DNA of 64,000 nt from NCBI GenBank assembly GCA_000507305.1, contig DF239101.1, positions 1-64,000 on the forward strand, in the 5' to 3' direction. Position numbers and translations under genes: made by a program. The notes beneath the pieces were generated by a model, which saw only the letters and a list, made by a program, of their open reading frames with translations, made no database searches and was not told the DNA's origin. Of this stretch, positions 23,001 through 36,900 are shown piece after piece (position 1 is the stretch's first letter; the number at the start of each line of letters is the position of its first letter). The stretch comes from Breviolum minutum Mf 1.05b.01 (Eukaryota > Sar > Dinophyceae > Suessiales > Symbiodiniaceae).

Positions 23001-26000
23001 CCTATCCTCATGAATCCATTGCAGTCGGCATTCTGAATGCATCCTTTCCCCCACCTGCACACATTTGTAGTTGCCCACGGCTTCCACTGATTTGCTCATG
23101 GTTTTGTTCTCAGAGAAAAAGTGAATGACCTGGCATCAATAGCAATGCTTCCTCAGAGTGAACCCTTTAATTTGCGAAACGTGGAAGAATAATGTAGAAT
23201 GCTCATACATTAATAAACGAACAGTACAGCTGATATTCAGTTACACGACATCATGTTTTGTGGCATATCCTATCGGTCAGTGTATAGTATAGATGATACC
23301 GTTAGATGCACAAACATCCTGCAACGACAAGCAACTTGCATGCTTCTCCAGATGCTTGGAAGACTGTAGATGATTGGATATCCACTAGAGTATATCAACT
23401 GGTACGGGATTTTGTCCATCAACTGTGTCTCTCTGGATGTTTCGAAATCCTGCACCGGTTAAATATGGCGGACGCTAACAAATATTCCGTTGTTCACTGT
23501 GTTTACAGTACTTTATCTATGCCAGTCAAAATTCATATGGAAACACACCATCGCATCCTCAATAGTTGGAACAGAATTCTTCTAGGGTGCACATCAATTG
23601 ACATTGACAATCAAGCCAAATCCTCCGTGTATGAAAATATTGACATATAATATATATTTACCTACATCTGCCTTATCTTTCTGGTTACATGACCTTCAAT
23701 GTAGGTAAATCTTCCATCTCAACGGCATGGGAGTCCGCCCATGGCACGCCTCATCGTTGGTCATCGTGCTTCCGCGAGATTCAATGACATCCAACCAGCG
23801 ATTCGCCATAGCACCGACAATCTGCCAGACCTCAAAAAGGACCATGGCTTGACACAGGTACTTGGAATGCTGCGGTGTGCTTAGGACGGGGGAAATGTTT
23901 TTTGAAAGGACCTACTGATTATACTTGGTGCTGGGATGAAAGGTATGTTCACAGTTTTAGTCTCAAATCTTGTATCAGCTTGGAATTTCCACTTTCACTT
24001 TAACCCAACCTTGTCAAACCATGTTGGAAAAATGCCAGTCAACGTTGTGTCTTACTTCATACCTTGATTCCATTTAGTGATTTAAAGTTTATGACTGGCG
24101 CTGTGCGCAACCCACCCGGACGGTGGGAAAAAAAACTTTCCAGCCTCTTCCTTACTGTTGCCTTTCAGAAACTCTGGAAAGACTTCCGTCTGAAAAACCT
24201 GACAAACTGAAAGACCAGCGGCCAGCGTTTTGTTCACTCAAGGTCCTAATTCAAAATCATATTGCAGCCATGGTCTGTGAGTATCTCCATTCACCCGAAC
24301 TACCTATTCGAGGCAGAAAATTTAGATATTTTTCATGTTTCAATCGGCTAAAACTATTGGAATGTTCATATAATATACATGGAATGTTTCAAACACCCAG
24401 TGAGCTTCATCTGATAGTAAGCCATCACGTATGCCATTGCTGAAGTCCTATGACCCATGCTGCCACAGCGGCAAACGCTTGTGTTGCTGAAGCATTTTCA
24501 TTTTCGTTTAAATATATCATGATATATCTATATAAACATATACTGCCGTTAATTAATGATAGAACTAAATCACAGGGTAAATTCGCAAGATACCAACGCA
24601 CAAATACGATCAGTTCACATATTTCATCATTGATTTCCAGCAACTATTCTTTCAACAAGGCAAGCTTCATACCCCATAGGATACATGTATGGTATATTTA
24701 CCTATATTTACCATAAAAATCAACCAAATGTAGGTAAATATACCAGTCCCATGGATCCTATGGGTACATGTTGAATCTAGAAAAATCCGAGCCAAGTAAT
24801 CTCACGTGCCACCATGCCTGAATCAACCGTAGTTCGCCCCGACGTTTCACCTGGAATCTTGGGGAAGTGAAGGTATATTTTTGAACATATTAGTGTCACA
24901 AAGAACAGCGATTTGATTGTATACATCTGGCATGTTCAAATTTGATTTCACCAATTCAATCTTCAAAATATCTATTTCATGTACATACACTATTAACATA
25001 TAAGTTTGAACATTTCATTCCACACCATTTGAGTTGATTCAGCTGTTGACCTAACTTCAACGTCACACCTCGAAGCCCTTCAGCTCAGCTAATGACCTCA
25101 ATGGTCAAGGAGGGAATACGTGTGTTTGGTGACAATGCAGTACACTAAACCCAAAATCATGAGAAACATGAGATTTTTGGTGTATATGGTTTTGGTGTGT
25201 AGATATCTATATGCCTTTATATGTACGTATACACAAATTGCATAGGAATATATATATATATAATATCACTCTGATCTCAATGCCATGTGAATCTTTGTAT
25301 TTCGTGAATGATCTATCTGATAAGGATGGGATAAGCTTGTGGAATCGGGTTCAACGAAACTACCCATGAACAGCAGGTACTTAACATATCTGTCCCACTT
25401 GGATATCATATCAATTTAAGGGTGCTTTGCAATTTCGGACTGCGTTTCCTACACACATCAACCATTTTGCAGCGTTGTTTTTGATCCCCAAATTGGTGAA
25501 AAAACAGACCTTTCATCATGTTCATCGAACTGCACATCCATGTGGCTGCACAAAAAAAACAAACTGTCCATCTGGGTACATCCGACCCATCAAAGTTGTA
25601 GACAGCATAGCGTTTCTTCAACATCTTGTCTTCCTGTCCAAACCAACAGTTTTCGACCCAGATCCAGCACTGGCACATGTGTCACACAGGTCACTGTTTT
25701 TCATTGTGGTTTGACCCCTCTGACAGAAACAGTGGATACAAATGTGGATGTTGGAAACAATCATTCAATCAACTCATATAAATCACGATCCTGAGGACTC
25801 TTGGAAATTCTCTCTCTACTGTACTCTTCCCTATGTGAACCAGACAAATGTTCAACTTTACTGGTGTCATGTGATTGGTCCAGATTCTTAGGCCTCCAAT
25901 CACTAAACCTAATAACTCGCACCCTAATGTTGAGCCGGGCAAATGCCATGTGGTCACCATCCCAAGAGGTACCTCCGTGCTTGCTGGCAGAATCATGGCC

Positions 26001-29000
26001 TGACATGGCCAGTTGGGGGCAAAGTTGACCTGATTTCTGAAGATCCAAAGTCAGTTAAGGTATGTAGAATCATATGTTACATGAAGTACGTAGGATAGAA
26101 CATATGGACATATATAAACATAATCTATGTATATCTTATATATAAAGAAACAGCAAAATAACATGAAAACATGATAATTGTGGATGTTTGTGGTGTGTTA
26201 CTGTGAATAGATACATATGTGTATATATAAAAATATAAAAAAGGATGTAGTTATATGTATATATATAAATATTTTACCAACGATTTCATCTTAATATATT
26301 CTAACACACTTTTGGGAGGTTTGGCATTTCTTCACCATTTTTTGTCAGCAAACATTGGAGCGTCACCAACCTTCACCCACTGGTTGTGTCACCTTGTAGG
26401 GACCGTCAATCTCGAAGAGGATGGAGTTTTGACTTGACGTCTTCCAACTCTTGGTCTCTTGGTCCCTCAACAAAATCAGAATTTTGAAGCCACTGCGGAA
26501 AAACAACTTCACTAATCCGACAAACTGGTTACCCAAAACCATGTGAAAACAAATGAGTAGCAAACAAAAGAAAACTGGGTGGTGCCTATGGGTTCAACAT
26601 GGGCATGTTGACCATACAAAAGGTGGATTACAGTACAAAAGTCTATATCGTAATATATTGTTAACGTCTGCTGACCATATCCACCGCTGCCTACTGTTAT
26701 CGGAGGGGAATACATCCAACATATTTTAGGAAATTGCTGACAAAAAGTGGGAGCAGCTGCTAGCCGGGTGAATCATGATACTTCGCTATGAACAATTTCC
26801 GGAAATACCGGAGAGTGAAGATTGATGAACATGCCTTACTATGATAACCCCTGGTTCTGATTGTTACTGGGAGGTAGTAAATTCATCATTCGGATCCGTG
26901 TGCAATCTTATTGATCTGGTTACCGGGAGAGAGACATCCCAAACTCCCAAACCATGTTGTACAACATCCCCAAAAACAGAAAGCTAAGTGTTCCATACCA
27001 AACTGTAGGTAAAAGAAGACCATGGTTCAAATTCTCCTAATTTCCTCCCGTTTGGAAAGGTGTACTGTGTTGCGGGAAGTGTTTTTAATCCTGGTTGCGC
27101 CATGAATTGAAATCCCCAAAAGAGAGCCATTCAGCATCAGCCTTAGGAAACCTTGAGATGATGTACAGTAACAAAACATGAATTGAAAAGTCACAAATCA
27201 TCAAAGACTCTGCATATCTCTTCTGATTTTACCATTTCAACCTAAGGTTAGGAAGTGTCTTTTATTATCCTTCTTAAAGAAAAAAAGATCCACGTCTTTT
27301 TTTGTCCAAAATCGCTGGCCAAATTCATCAAAACCGAGGTGCCAATCTTGATACTGGTGGTTGGTGTACTTCTGGTGCACTCGATAGTTCAACACGCAGT
27401 TGGGAAAAGGCATCTTGATCTGCAGCGAGTGCGCAAAGTGGAAGACTTACAAATGGCCATGGCAAGTCATGGCAAATGGAATGATGTCATAAACAACGTC
27501 GGAATTCTGAATGTCAATATCTTCTTAATACACGGTTGATAGATAAATTCACTTGAGCAGTTGACAAGAGCATTGCAACTATGGGAGACGGTAGCTACCA
27601 TATCAAGTGGCGCGAGATTTTATCTATCAATAGCAACGGGGTTGCTTGCAAACAAACCCATGTACTTGCTTGCAGATCAGTATCGAGCATATTGATCTGG
27701 TTTTGCAATCAAATCATGTTGAATAAGTACATACATATACAAATATAAAATATACTTACATTGCTTCCGACAAACAAACTGGACAATGTGGCGCAGCATC
27801 ATGGAATTTACTACTTTTTCTTTTACAATCCCTGCTGACCCGTGGACAATTCATTGGAGACCCTCAGCCGCAGCGGCGAATACATTCAACATCGGTTACA
27901 TTGGCTGGTTGAGGGCAACTAATATTGCTTGGTCCACCACCAGCCATCCTATCCTGCCTCCTTTCCACCTTTCCTTAGAGAAGCAAAGAATGGGCCAGAA
28001 CGCATGTAAAAGCAAGTGGATGGACAGTCACTTTCAAGAAACCATGGCAAAGCAATCAGCAATGACTGCTAAAAAAACGTCGAAGAATCAAGCAGCGGGA
28101 GGTGGGGGAAATGGTGACTGCCTTCGAGTAATCGAATTGCTGCTGGCAACTCTCAAAAAGTTGAATCCCTCACCTTCCAATGTTTTTTACAAGCTTTGAT
28201 GCCCAACAACAATGTAGAATTTACCTAATTATATTCTTGGATGCTTGTCTCAACTGCCAGTTGTTTCATTCACACCGACGAAAAATCCGCCAAGATTCAT
28301 CTTGATTTTGAATGTGTCTGGAAAGCTCTTTGGCAGGAGACACCTCACTTCAAGTCGGCTTGGATCAAGTTTCCCCAAGCAGCTCTTTGAGCAGCTCCAA
28401 ACGGAGAGTATTGTTTGGAGAGCCAACAAAGTATCATGCCAAAGCCTGCCTTATTTGCTTGTTCGTCTGTTTGTTTGATAATCATTCTGGAGTGATTAGA
28501 TGCAAAATGAATTAACAAATCAAAATTGAAGGATCTTCTAACTTGTTGAGGAGTATTGTGATGCTGGACAAGCACCTTTTTTGTTGATTACATTCATGAA
28601 GGTGATTAGATCAGTGCATAAATGCAAATGAGGTGCACATTCCCCAAACATCCCGAAGTCAAGTTCTGATAGGAGATGTATGGAAAGCTTCCACATGTTC
28701 AACCTTCTCACTCGTGAGGAAGCCCCACTATTTTGAAGTTGCGAACACTGAAGATTTACAAAACGGTTTAAAACATATGGCCAAACAAACCGGTCACACA
28801 AATTACAGTATGTAATACCACTGCGAGATGGATTTACAACTTCAACATACTTTCAGTTCCATCACCAATTTGCGTTTCTGTGGGGCAAACTCCAAACAGA
28901 AAGAGAAAAAATCAGTGGACCTTTTTGGATTCACCCTCCCCCTCCCAAACGGAAAATGAAGATTTTCATTACCAGGATCTCCGGTGACCCTGGTGATTTA

Positions 29001-30805
29001 AAACCCCGTGTGCCCCCGGACCAAATTCCATCGGTGTCCAGCTCCAATGGGAGACCCACTTGTTCGCAGAACTCACGGGCCTTTAAAAGGCTGTTCACCA
29101 ATACCGCCGGGATCAGAATCCAGCCATGGAGGTATTTCCCAAAACCAAGGGTTGCACTAAGTTGCACCAGTTTTGTTAATGATAATGAAACACACCTCTA
29201 TGAGATATGGTACCATCTTATCATGGATTCCATCAACAAACTCCTGGGTGATCATTGTGTTTTTACCCTGAAGCCTTTCCATCCTCCGATGCAGGTCGTC
29301 CAGCAATACATTGCATCACATGAGGCCCCACTACAATACACTGCACTATACTATACTACCAATACACTACTTTTCACACCCTTTGACTACATCACAACAG
29401 GGCAATGCATTGCGGCATTGCGTCACACTACCTCACATTAAACCGGATTAGTTGCATTGCATCACATGACATCACAGCACCTTACCTCAAACAACCGCGA
29501 AAAAAGAAAACAAAAACAAAAAGGATTCTGCATTCCCTTTACAAAAATCAACTTTGTTCTTTTGTTTTTTTCTGGAAAGATGGGGAAAAAAACAAATCCA
29601 TTTCCCCTAGAAAAACTGTTTGTTGTGCCTCTCGAATGAGGTTGGCACCGGTGTAGGTCACCTCAATCAGTCTGATTGGCCAGGGGTTCCTCCTGAAAAC
29701 ATCAGTAAAACTGGCCACCTTGAAATGGAGTTAAAGGATAAGCCGGATAAGCTTCCAGGAAAATATGTACAGTAACTATAAACACATATATAATATATAG
29801 ACTATAGATATAATTATACATGTATAGATACTCTGTATATTGTGTAGGAGTTCAAAATATAAACACAGCCATACTTGAGTGTAAACATTGTATTATAAAT
29901 CTATGTGTAAATCAATATCATAGAATGCCATACATTAAAAACTTGTATAGCATTGCCAAACCATAAGACTTCACCAATCTTATGGTCAAAAAAATGTCCC
30001 CATCGATCGTCAGAAAGCTTCCAAATGATCTCTGGACAGGGTATATAAATCACCACATTGCAAATGATATCTGATAGCACCCCCAAAACCACCCATATAA
30101 CAGGGGTCATTGTATTACCAACCGGAACAATGCATAACAATGCAATATGGCAAGGAAATTTGGTCAAATCTACCGTAGATTTGCATTGTTTGACATTAAT
30201 GACCCCTGTATAAAGCAGGGTGCATTTGTTTAAACAAAAAACCCGTTCCATCAGCAAAAGGGCCCCCAGCGATACCCGCCATCTTCATGGAGTGCCATCG
30301 AGCTCCCTGTTGGGAAGTCAACGGAGATGATGGGTTCGAGTGGAAATTGGAAAAAAACACAAGTCATGAATTGACATAATGATTTTCAAATGTATGTAGT
30401 GTTTATAAATATGTTTTCATTTCATATAGTATATCTAAAATTGGATATATATAAATATAATCCGCCGGCCTTGCCGGCGTGTCTAGTGAAATGGGGCTTG
30501 ATGACGGATTGCTTGTCTGTACTTTGCTTTTGCTTATATAGTCTTTGGGGCGCGCTTTTACTTCGCCTAAAATCCCCCCCCCCCCCACCACCACCACCAC
30601 CACCACTACCACAAGCACAAGCACCACGACCACAACGACCACCCCACATCCAAAAGGTCTCGGGCTCGATTCCCCCTGGGTCCTCTCCGGTGCTGCTGTT
30701 CTTGTTGGCTGTTAGCTGTGAGCTGTTGGCTTCCTGCTGTTGCCGCTGCTGCTGCTGCTCTTGTTGCTGTTGCTGTTGCAGTTGTTCTTGTTCTTGTTCT
30801 TGTTC

Positions 30806-30861
<56 letters not shown>

Positions 30862-30929
30862 CTTGTTGTTGTTCTTGTTGTTCTTGTTGTTCTTGTTGTT
30901 CTTGTTGTTGTTGTTGTTGCTGTTGCTGT

Positions 30930-30961
<32 letters not shown>

Positions 30962-30962
30962 T

Positions 30963-30994
<32 letters not shown>

Positions 30995-33900
30995 NTCTCA
31001 AGCCCAGCAAAGGCCGGCGGCATTAGCCGGAGGCTGATAAATATACATACTTGTCATATATTGAAGATTTTATATAGTCTAAAATATGTGACCGTGCCTC
31101 AAAAACCAATTTCAGAATCTCAACAGGAGGTTGATAAGCCCCCGACCGTAAACCGAATTGTGATTCCTTTGGGACGCTGGGGCTATTGATTTATATAGTT
31201 TTGGAGGCTCCGGGCAGAAACCCATAGATATGATATGTGTGTATATGTAAAAATAGAAATATGCATATGCAGTATATGCATATTCTCAGAGGGATTCATC
31301 TTTGATGGGAGGCATGGCATTTTTTGATGATCAGCAAATATTTTTGAATAAACTCCGATCATGAAAGTCTGATTGGCCAGCAATCATGCAAATGGTAAGC
31401 CTCTGATGATGAATGAACATCATCCGAAATATAAGGCCTGAAATAGGATGACATAAGGAGTTTTGCATGCAGAATTGTTACTTCTCTTGGCTCCAATGTC
31501 TTCTTTGCGTGGGGAATGAATTCTATTGTTAAAATCTATGGATCCTATTGAGTACTGCCATTATCCGATGATGTGAAGGTGCTTGCTGCATCAGAAAGTG
31601 CTACTCCGTGTCTCCAAATGAGGCAAATTAAAAGAAAGTCCACGAGCTTCGAGTGAATCTTATGGATCAGAATCACCGACATGGATTCATGTGGGTTGAC
31701 ATCCCCAAATGATCACCGGCTTGAAAAAGGCAATCATCCAACTTCCTTCCCACCTTTCGCATGACATAGCCATAGAAAGAGTTCAGAATGCACTTGTGCG
31801 CTAACCTCAGATAAACAAATTGGCAGAATCAAATGTATAACCAAAAGAACGACCCCAACAAAACTAGTGCCCTTCAATAGCCTAATGGATAGACCTTCGA
31901 GGTCTTTGGGAACAAACGTGATTTCAATTGATTCGGACTGAAAATGATTCAATGGTGCAGGGTGAATGTGAGAATGGACTACTGAATCTACAATTTCCCC
32001 TCATCAAACACATACTGTAAAATAAGGAACCCGGCAGAAAAAAACTTGGCTGAAATATTTGTTTTGTTTCATATTTGTTTCTTTGAATCTCCCTTTGGGG
32101 GTATGTCTGGGGTCAAAGATAAGCAAGATAGGTTTGCACCTCACAGTTGCGTGTCGATGTTAACAATTTCATCTGACAGGTTTCGAGTATGACGCGTTGT
32201 CCAAAAACTGCGAATTGTGCAACATGTCGGACTGTCGGACTACCAATTATGGGAAGAAACATGGAGAAATTGGAAAAACGGGCGATATTCACAGTCACTA
32301 CGTTTACACTTACAATCTACACCTTGTAAATTAGATATCAAAAACTTACAGTAGAACTTACCAAGCTTTGAACAACATCTCCAATTTTCGCCAATTCAAA
32401 AGTATGGTAGACCAACCCAACAATTAGAACCAAAGACTGGAGTTCAGGTCCCGCGCTGTAAAGAGTCATTCAGAAGCACCATATCCTGACGAGTGAACAT
32501 CCGCCGCCGTGTAACTCAACAGGGCGCTAGCTGCTACTGAAAAGCCCATGTTTTCTGTAGATGACTGTGTTTCGAAATTGTTTGACCCATATGTTGATTT
32601 TCTCTTGAAACGCAAAACTTAGCAGTCTTGAGGGGATTGGGGTCCAGATTCTGAAACATTCCAGAACTCATTGAAGGAACCTCATGCTAAACAGCTTCGC
32701 CAAGACAAGACACCTTGGCTTCGCTTTTGGCCACCATATCGCCACCTTAGGCCATAGTGGAAGGGTAAGTCTATACATGTACAGTTTTGAAAATCAACCA
32801 CTATACCCCGAAACCCACATGGAACCCAAAAATGGACCCTGGAATTTTGGAAACCATCATTTTCAGGTTCCATGCCAGGATTCGATAGTTTTGGTGTGTA
32901 GTTTCTTAGTTTTGAGCACTTTCGAAGTACAAGTGGTCATCACCACAATTGCAAATCATTGGTTTTGTTCATACATCTTAGCACTTCTCAGAATGTGTCA
33001 GCTTTTGTAATCATCTATTTCCTTCCGTCATGCATAGCAACAGTTCAGATTTGGTCATTCAATGGCATGTGGAACCGTGAAGTCCGGACAGCAAACAAAA
33101 TCCATGAAGAAACGCTGTCTCACTTACTCTTTGTCTCTGAATATCTTATATGCAAATCCTTGCAAAGGATCAAGGAATTCCTGGTCCACTTCCTACAAAT
33201 GAATGTACTACTGTAGATGGGCTAAACAATTCTAAACCCGTTCCTGTTCAAGTTAGAACGCTTTTCTGACCACGGCGGTGCAGTTTCTCCTGCCGTTTCT
33301 CCTGCTGTCTTTTCGCTTCAGTCACGCCGAAGATAGCATGTATGATGCTGAAGCAAAAAGGCTCAATACATATGGAGCCAGGATCAAAACGAGAGTTGCA
33401 TAAGCGAAGGTCTGGCCTCAAACACGCTGAAGGGTAAGGTCAGTCGGTGACATGTGGCAGGAACGCTGGTTGGGTACAGTAATATATGACTATGTAATAA
33501 TATTGTATATATATAAATATATGTCATAGAGATATGAAATACAGGTTTAATTTTCAACTAATAAAATCAAATACAAAACACATGTGCGACCTTATGGAGA
33601 CAATTGCACTTTTGGACATGTCTTAACATTGACATCTTACCCTTCTAGTTCTAATCATATGCCTGACACTACCTTTTTACATGTGCATCAAGCCACCTAC
33701 AAATCTATCAACTAATGCACCTACAAAGCAAAGGATTGTTTTTGGGAGCGATTTTGTCAGTGGCTTCAGGGTGTGATCAAATTATAAAGCAATTTCATGC
33801 AATTTCCATCAAGATGTTTTCATGCCCTTCGGGACAGGTTTTCAACCAACCAACAAACAAAAACAAGATAAACCAGCCCGAGATGGTCGCTACAATCAAA

Positions 33901-36900
33901 GATGTGAGTCTCTAGATTGAGGGCACTAGCTAGACCAGGAATGGCCAGGTTTCACAAAGGAGTAACCCACCACCGTTGTCCCTCAGTAGCTGTACATAAG
34001 TGCTTGTTTCTGGTGAGGTAGCTGTGGGTGCACTTTGAATTCTTGTGATTATCTGGACAAACCGATCTCTCTGCCACCACTATGCTGACGCCCCTACAAA
34101 TCTTCAAGAGATCAATATACAAGTATTGCCATACATGGTCCCTTCACGACTTTGTACCGTTTGAAATCAGGCCCTAGTGCTTGGCATTAGTGCACTTGCA
34201 GTATAAGATTGAGGTTCAACAAAACACCAGGAAACCCACTTTTCCCTGTGTCAAAGTACGTGAAGGCATCACCTTCTCCAAGAACTCTGACATTGGCCTT
34301 CGTACAAACAATCGTTTTAAAGCGTAGGAATGTATCATAGATCCAATTGGCTACACGTGGGCAAATCATGAAAGAAAACATGCTTTGAAGGAGTGGTTGA
34401 CCTTTAGTTGTTCAAAACATCTTAATATGCAATATTAGTTTAGTGGAAGTACTTTCAAGATCTTTCAAGCAGAGGGGCAATTTGGACTTCTTGGCAGGTT
34501 GTGACATAACCGCAATCAGTGCACACTGGGAATTCACTCATCGTGTACACTACAAGTAGGAAGTCTCATCACTTGTGCGTGCTTCATTCTCCCGGAAAGG
34601 TCTCAATCTCCTCAAAATAAAGAACAGGTCAAACATGGTCAAACCATGAGGCTCACTCTTGCCGAAGATGCATGAAAGCACACAAAAAGAAACAACACAA
34701 GCGTACACCAGTACACCAAAAATCGCCACAGGACATCTAGTTGTGAAGAATTGACATGAATTGACAATAGACTCTTGCAAGGTCATGGTTGAATGGATCT
34801 TTCTCAGGCACCTCCCTTCCTCGTAGAAACCACGCTCCACACGTGTACCCCAGCGCGACCCCGCAGACTTGGGGCGTTCTGGTGGTGCTGATGGAGCCTT
34901 GCGCCTTGAAAACCAAACGCTGCTTGCTATCTGCTGAAGCAGATCAGAAGCCATATATAAGTATATGTGCATAGAATTATATGGTGTATACGTATATAAG
35001 CATATAAATGTTATGTATATATTTGGTGCATATATATATATATATACATCTATCATATAAATATGCGGTGTATAGGTGCAGCTGCATATATTGTGATTAA
35101 AGTGTAGTAAGTAATGTAGGCCGGCTAAAGTACTATTTATAGTGTTTCACTCTTTCACCAACCGGTACTGCAGAATGATTTCAGGGGGATGAAAACTGCC
35201 GAGATGATAAATAGGCAATGCTTTGTACATAAGTTCATAGTTAGAAGGGCTGCAGCTGCAAAAAACACAACATAAACGATAGAAGCCTTCCAAAAGTGCG
35301 TGAATGACTTGGGCAGTGCTCTCAAAAAATCAACCACATGGACATGTTTGTTTATATATATATACTTATATATATATATAACATAATACATATGTACATA
35401 TAAATACTCACAAATATGTCAACTCCAAAATAAAGATATGCTCATCTTAAGGATCATGCTGTCATTTTCAAACTGATACTATCGACGGGTTTTCCCCACG
35501 GAATCACCGAATCGCCTGGGTCGAGAAGGCGCACCTCAATTTTTTTCCCTCAATGGGTACCCACCGTGAAACGAACATTTTCGCACCTGAAAATGGATGG
35601 TTACGAGCCTTTCCTTTTGGGGCCCGGCCTATTTTCAGGGGCGAACTGTTAGTTTCAGGGACTGTAGTTTATTAGTTTGGTGTATTTAAAAAAAAACAAG
35701 CGTTGAAAGTTGAAACCAATCATAGTTTTTCTTTTTTGAGATCATATTGTGATCTTCATGATGTCCTGTTGACTTGGGATTCACTTTCACTTGAGCACAT
35801 GAGATCAGTGATTAAGTCGCAACAAATAAGTAGTGCCAGTGCTAGGCAAAGTCTTCTTGGTTGACTTAAGGTCATTTGAAGTCTTTTTGGAGATTTGTCC
35901 CAACAAACTGCCTTTGTCCAAGGCCATTGTTTCGCACAAATCAAATATCACAACATATTTTGCCACAAAGAGATCCGTGACCTTGAGACACACGACTAAA
36001 CAATATAGGTTTGCCGCCTAGAAATCGTATAGACAGCTTGCTTCATACTTGGTTCCGAGTTTGTAAAACCACCCTGTGTGTATTTATCTCCGCAAACTAC
36101 GTTGTTGAGTGCACCCCGGCAATTCTCTCAACATCTCGGAACCAATTCATGGTCATGGTGCTGCTGTATTGACCAAAGACTCTGATTGAAATTACAGTAA
36201 TAGCATCCCAATGCGAAAATCACACATTTCGAGTTACCTGTGGGGAGAAAATATAGAGAACCCCCTGGTCACTTGTGCAAAAACACTCTTCCAAGTTCTG
36301 TTGTTTTGAGGTAATCAAGCAATGAGCAAAAACATGCAAAAACTCTAAGCCATCCCATTGTGCGGGTTTGTTATTGATGACCGCTACGAGACTGCTCATT
36401 TGGCCCGCCAAATGATACAAAGAATGAAAGTTGCTACAAGAAGGTGCATTGGCCCTAACAAAAATGATTGCCATGAGTAAAGTACCCAAAATGATCAGTT
36501 GATATTGTTTACATTGCAAAATCATATGGATTTGTGGCATGATGTGACTCAAACATATTGGATCACCAAGAAATTATCTACCAATACTGAATCGGATCAA
36601 TTTTGTGTTCCAAAAAACTGGTTTTGAACCCAAATTTTGAGTCAGAACCACGAGCCCTTCTGGATATGTTTAAGTTCAATGGCAATTGGCAAGTCAATCT
36701 ATCTTCAATGACAGGATGGATTAATTGATTCATCACTGTTACAGTATCCGTGCTATTGCCAAGCAACTGGACACTAAAGACTTGTAGGCCTGTTGCACTT
36801 GCCAAAATCGTTGTGGTGCCTGTCGGTAGCAAACATGGTTCCACCAAGAATCGCAGCTCTGCCAAAGAAGGGACTGCAACCGATGGATGACCGATGCGCC

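Noticed and set aside
25320-25380. tRNA-like T-loop sequence (gggttcaacga)
   Set aside because: No matching acceptor or anticodon stem; other GTTCRA hits in the window also failed.
27786-28199. 137-codon plus-strand ORF
   Set aside because: No recognisable motif; lies in a POLE intron opposite to the transcribed strand.
30390-31189. Poly-Cys, poly-Val, poly-Leu, poly-Thr and poly-Asn ORFs
   Set aside because: Same triplet-repeat artefact; they also run through the N.
32682-32873. 63-codon minus-strand ORF starting MEPENDGFQ
   Set aside because: It reads through a palindrome related to Family 1 and is a by-product of that repeat.
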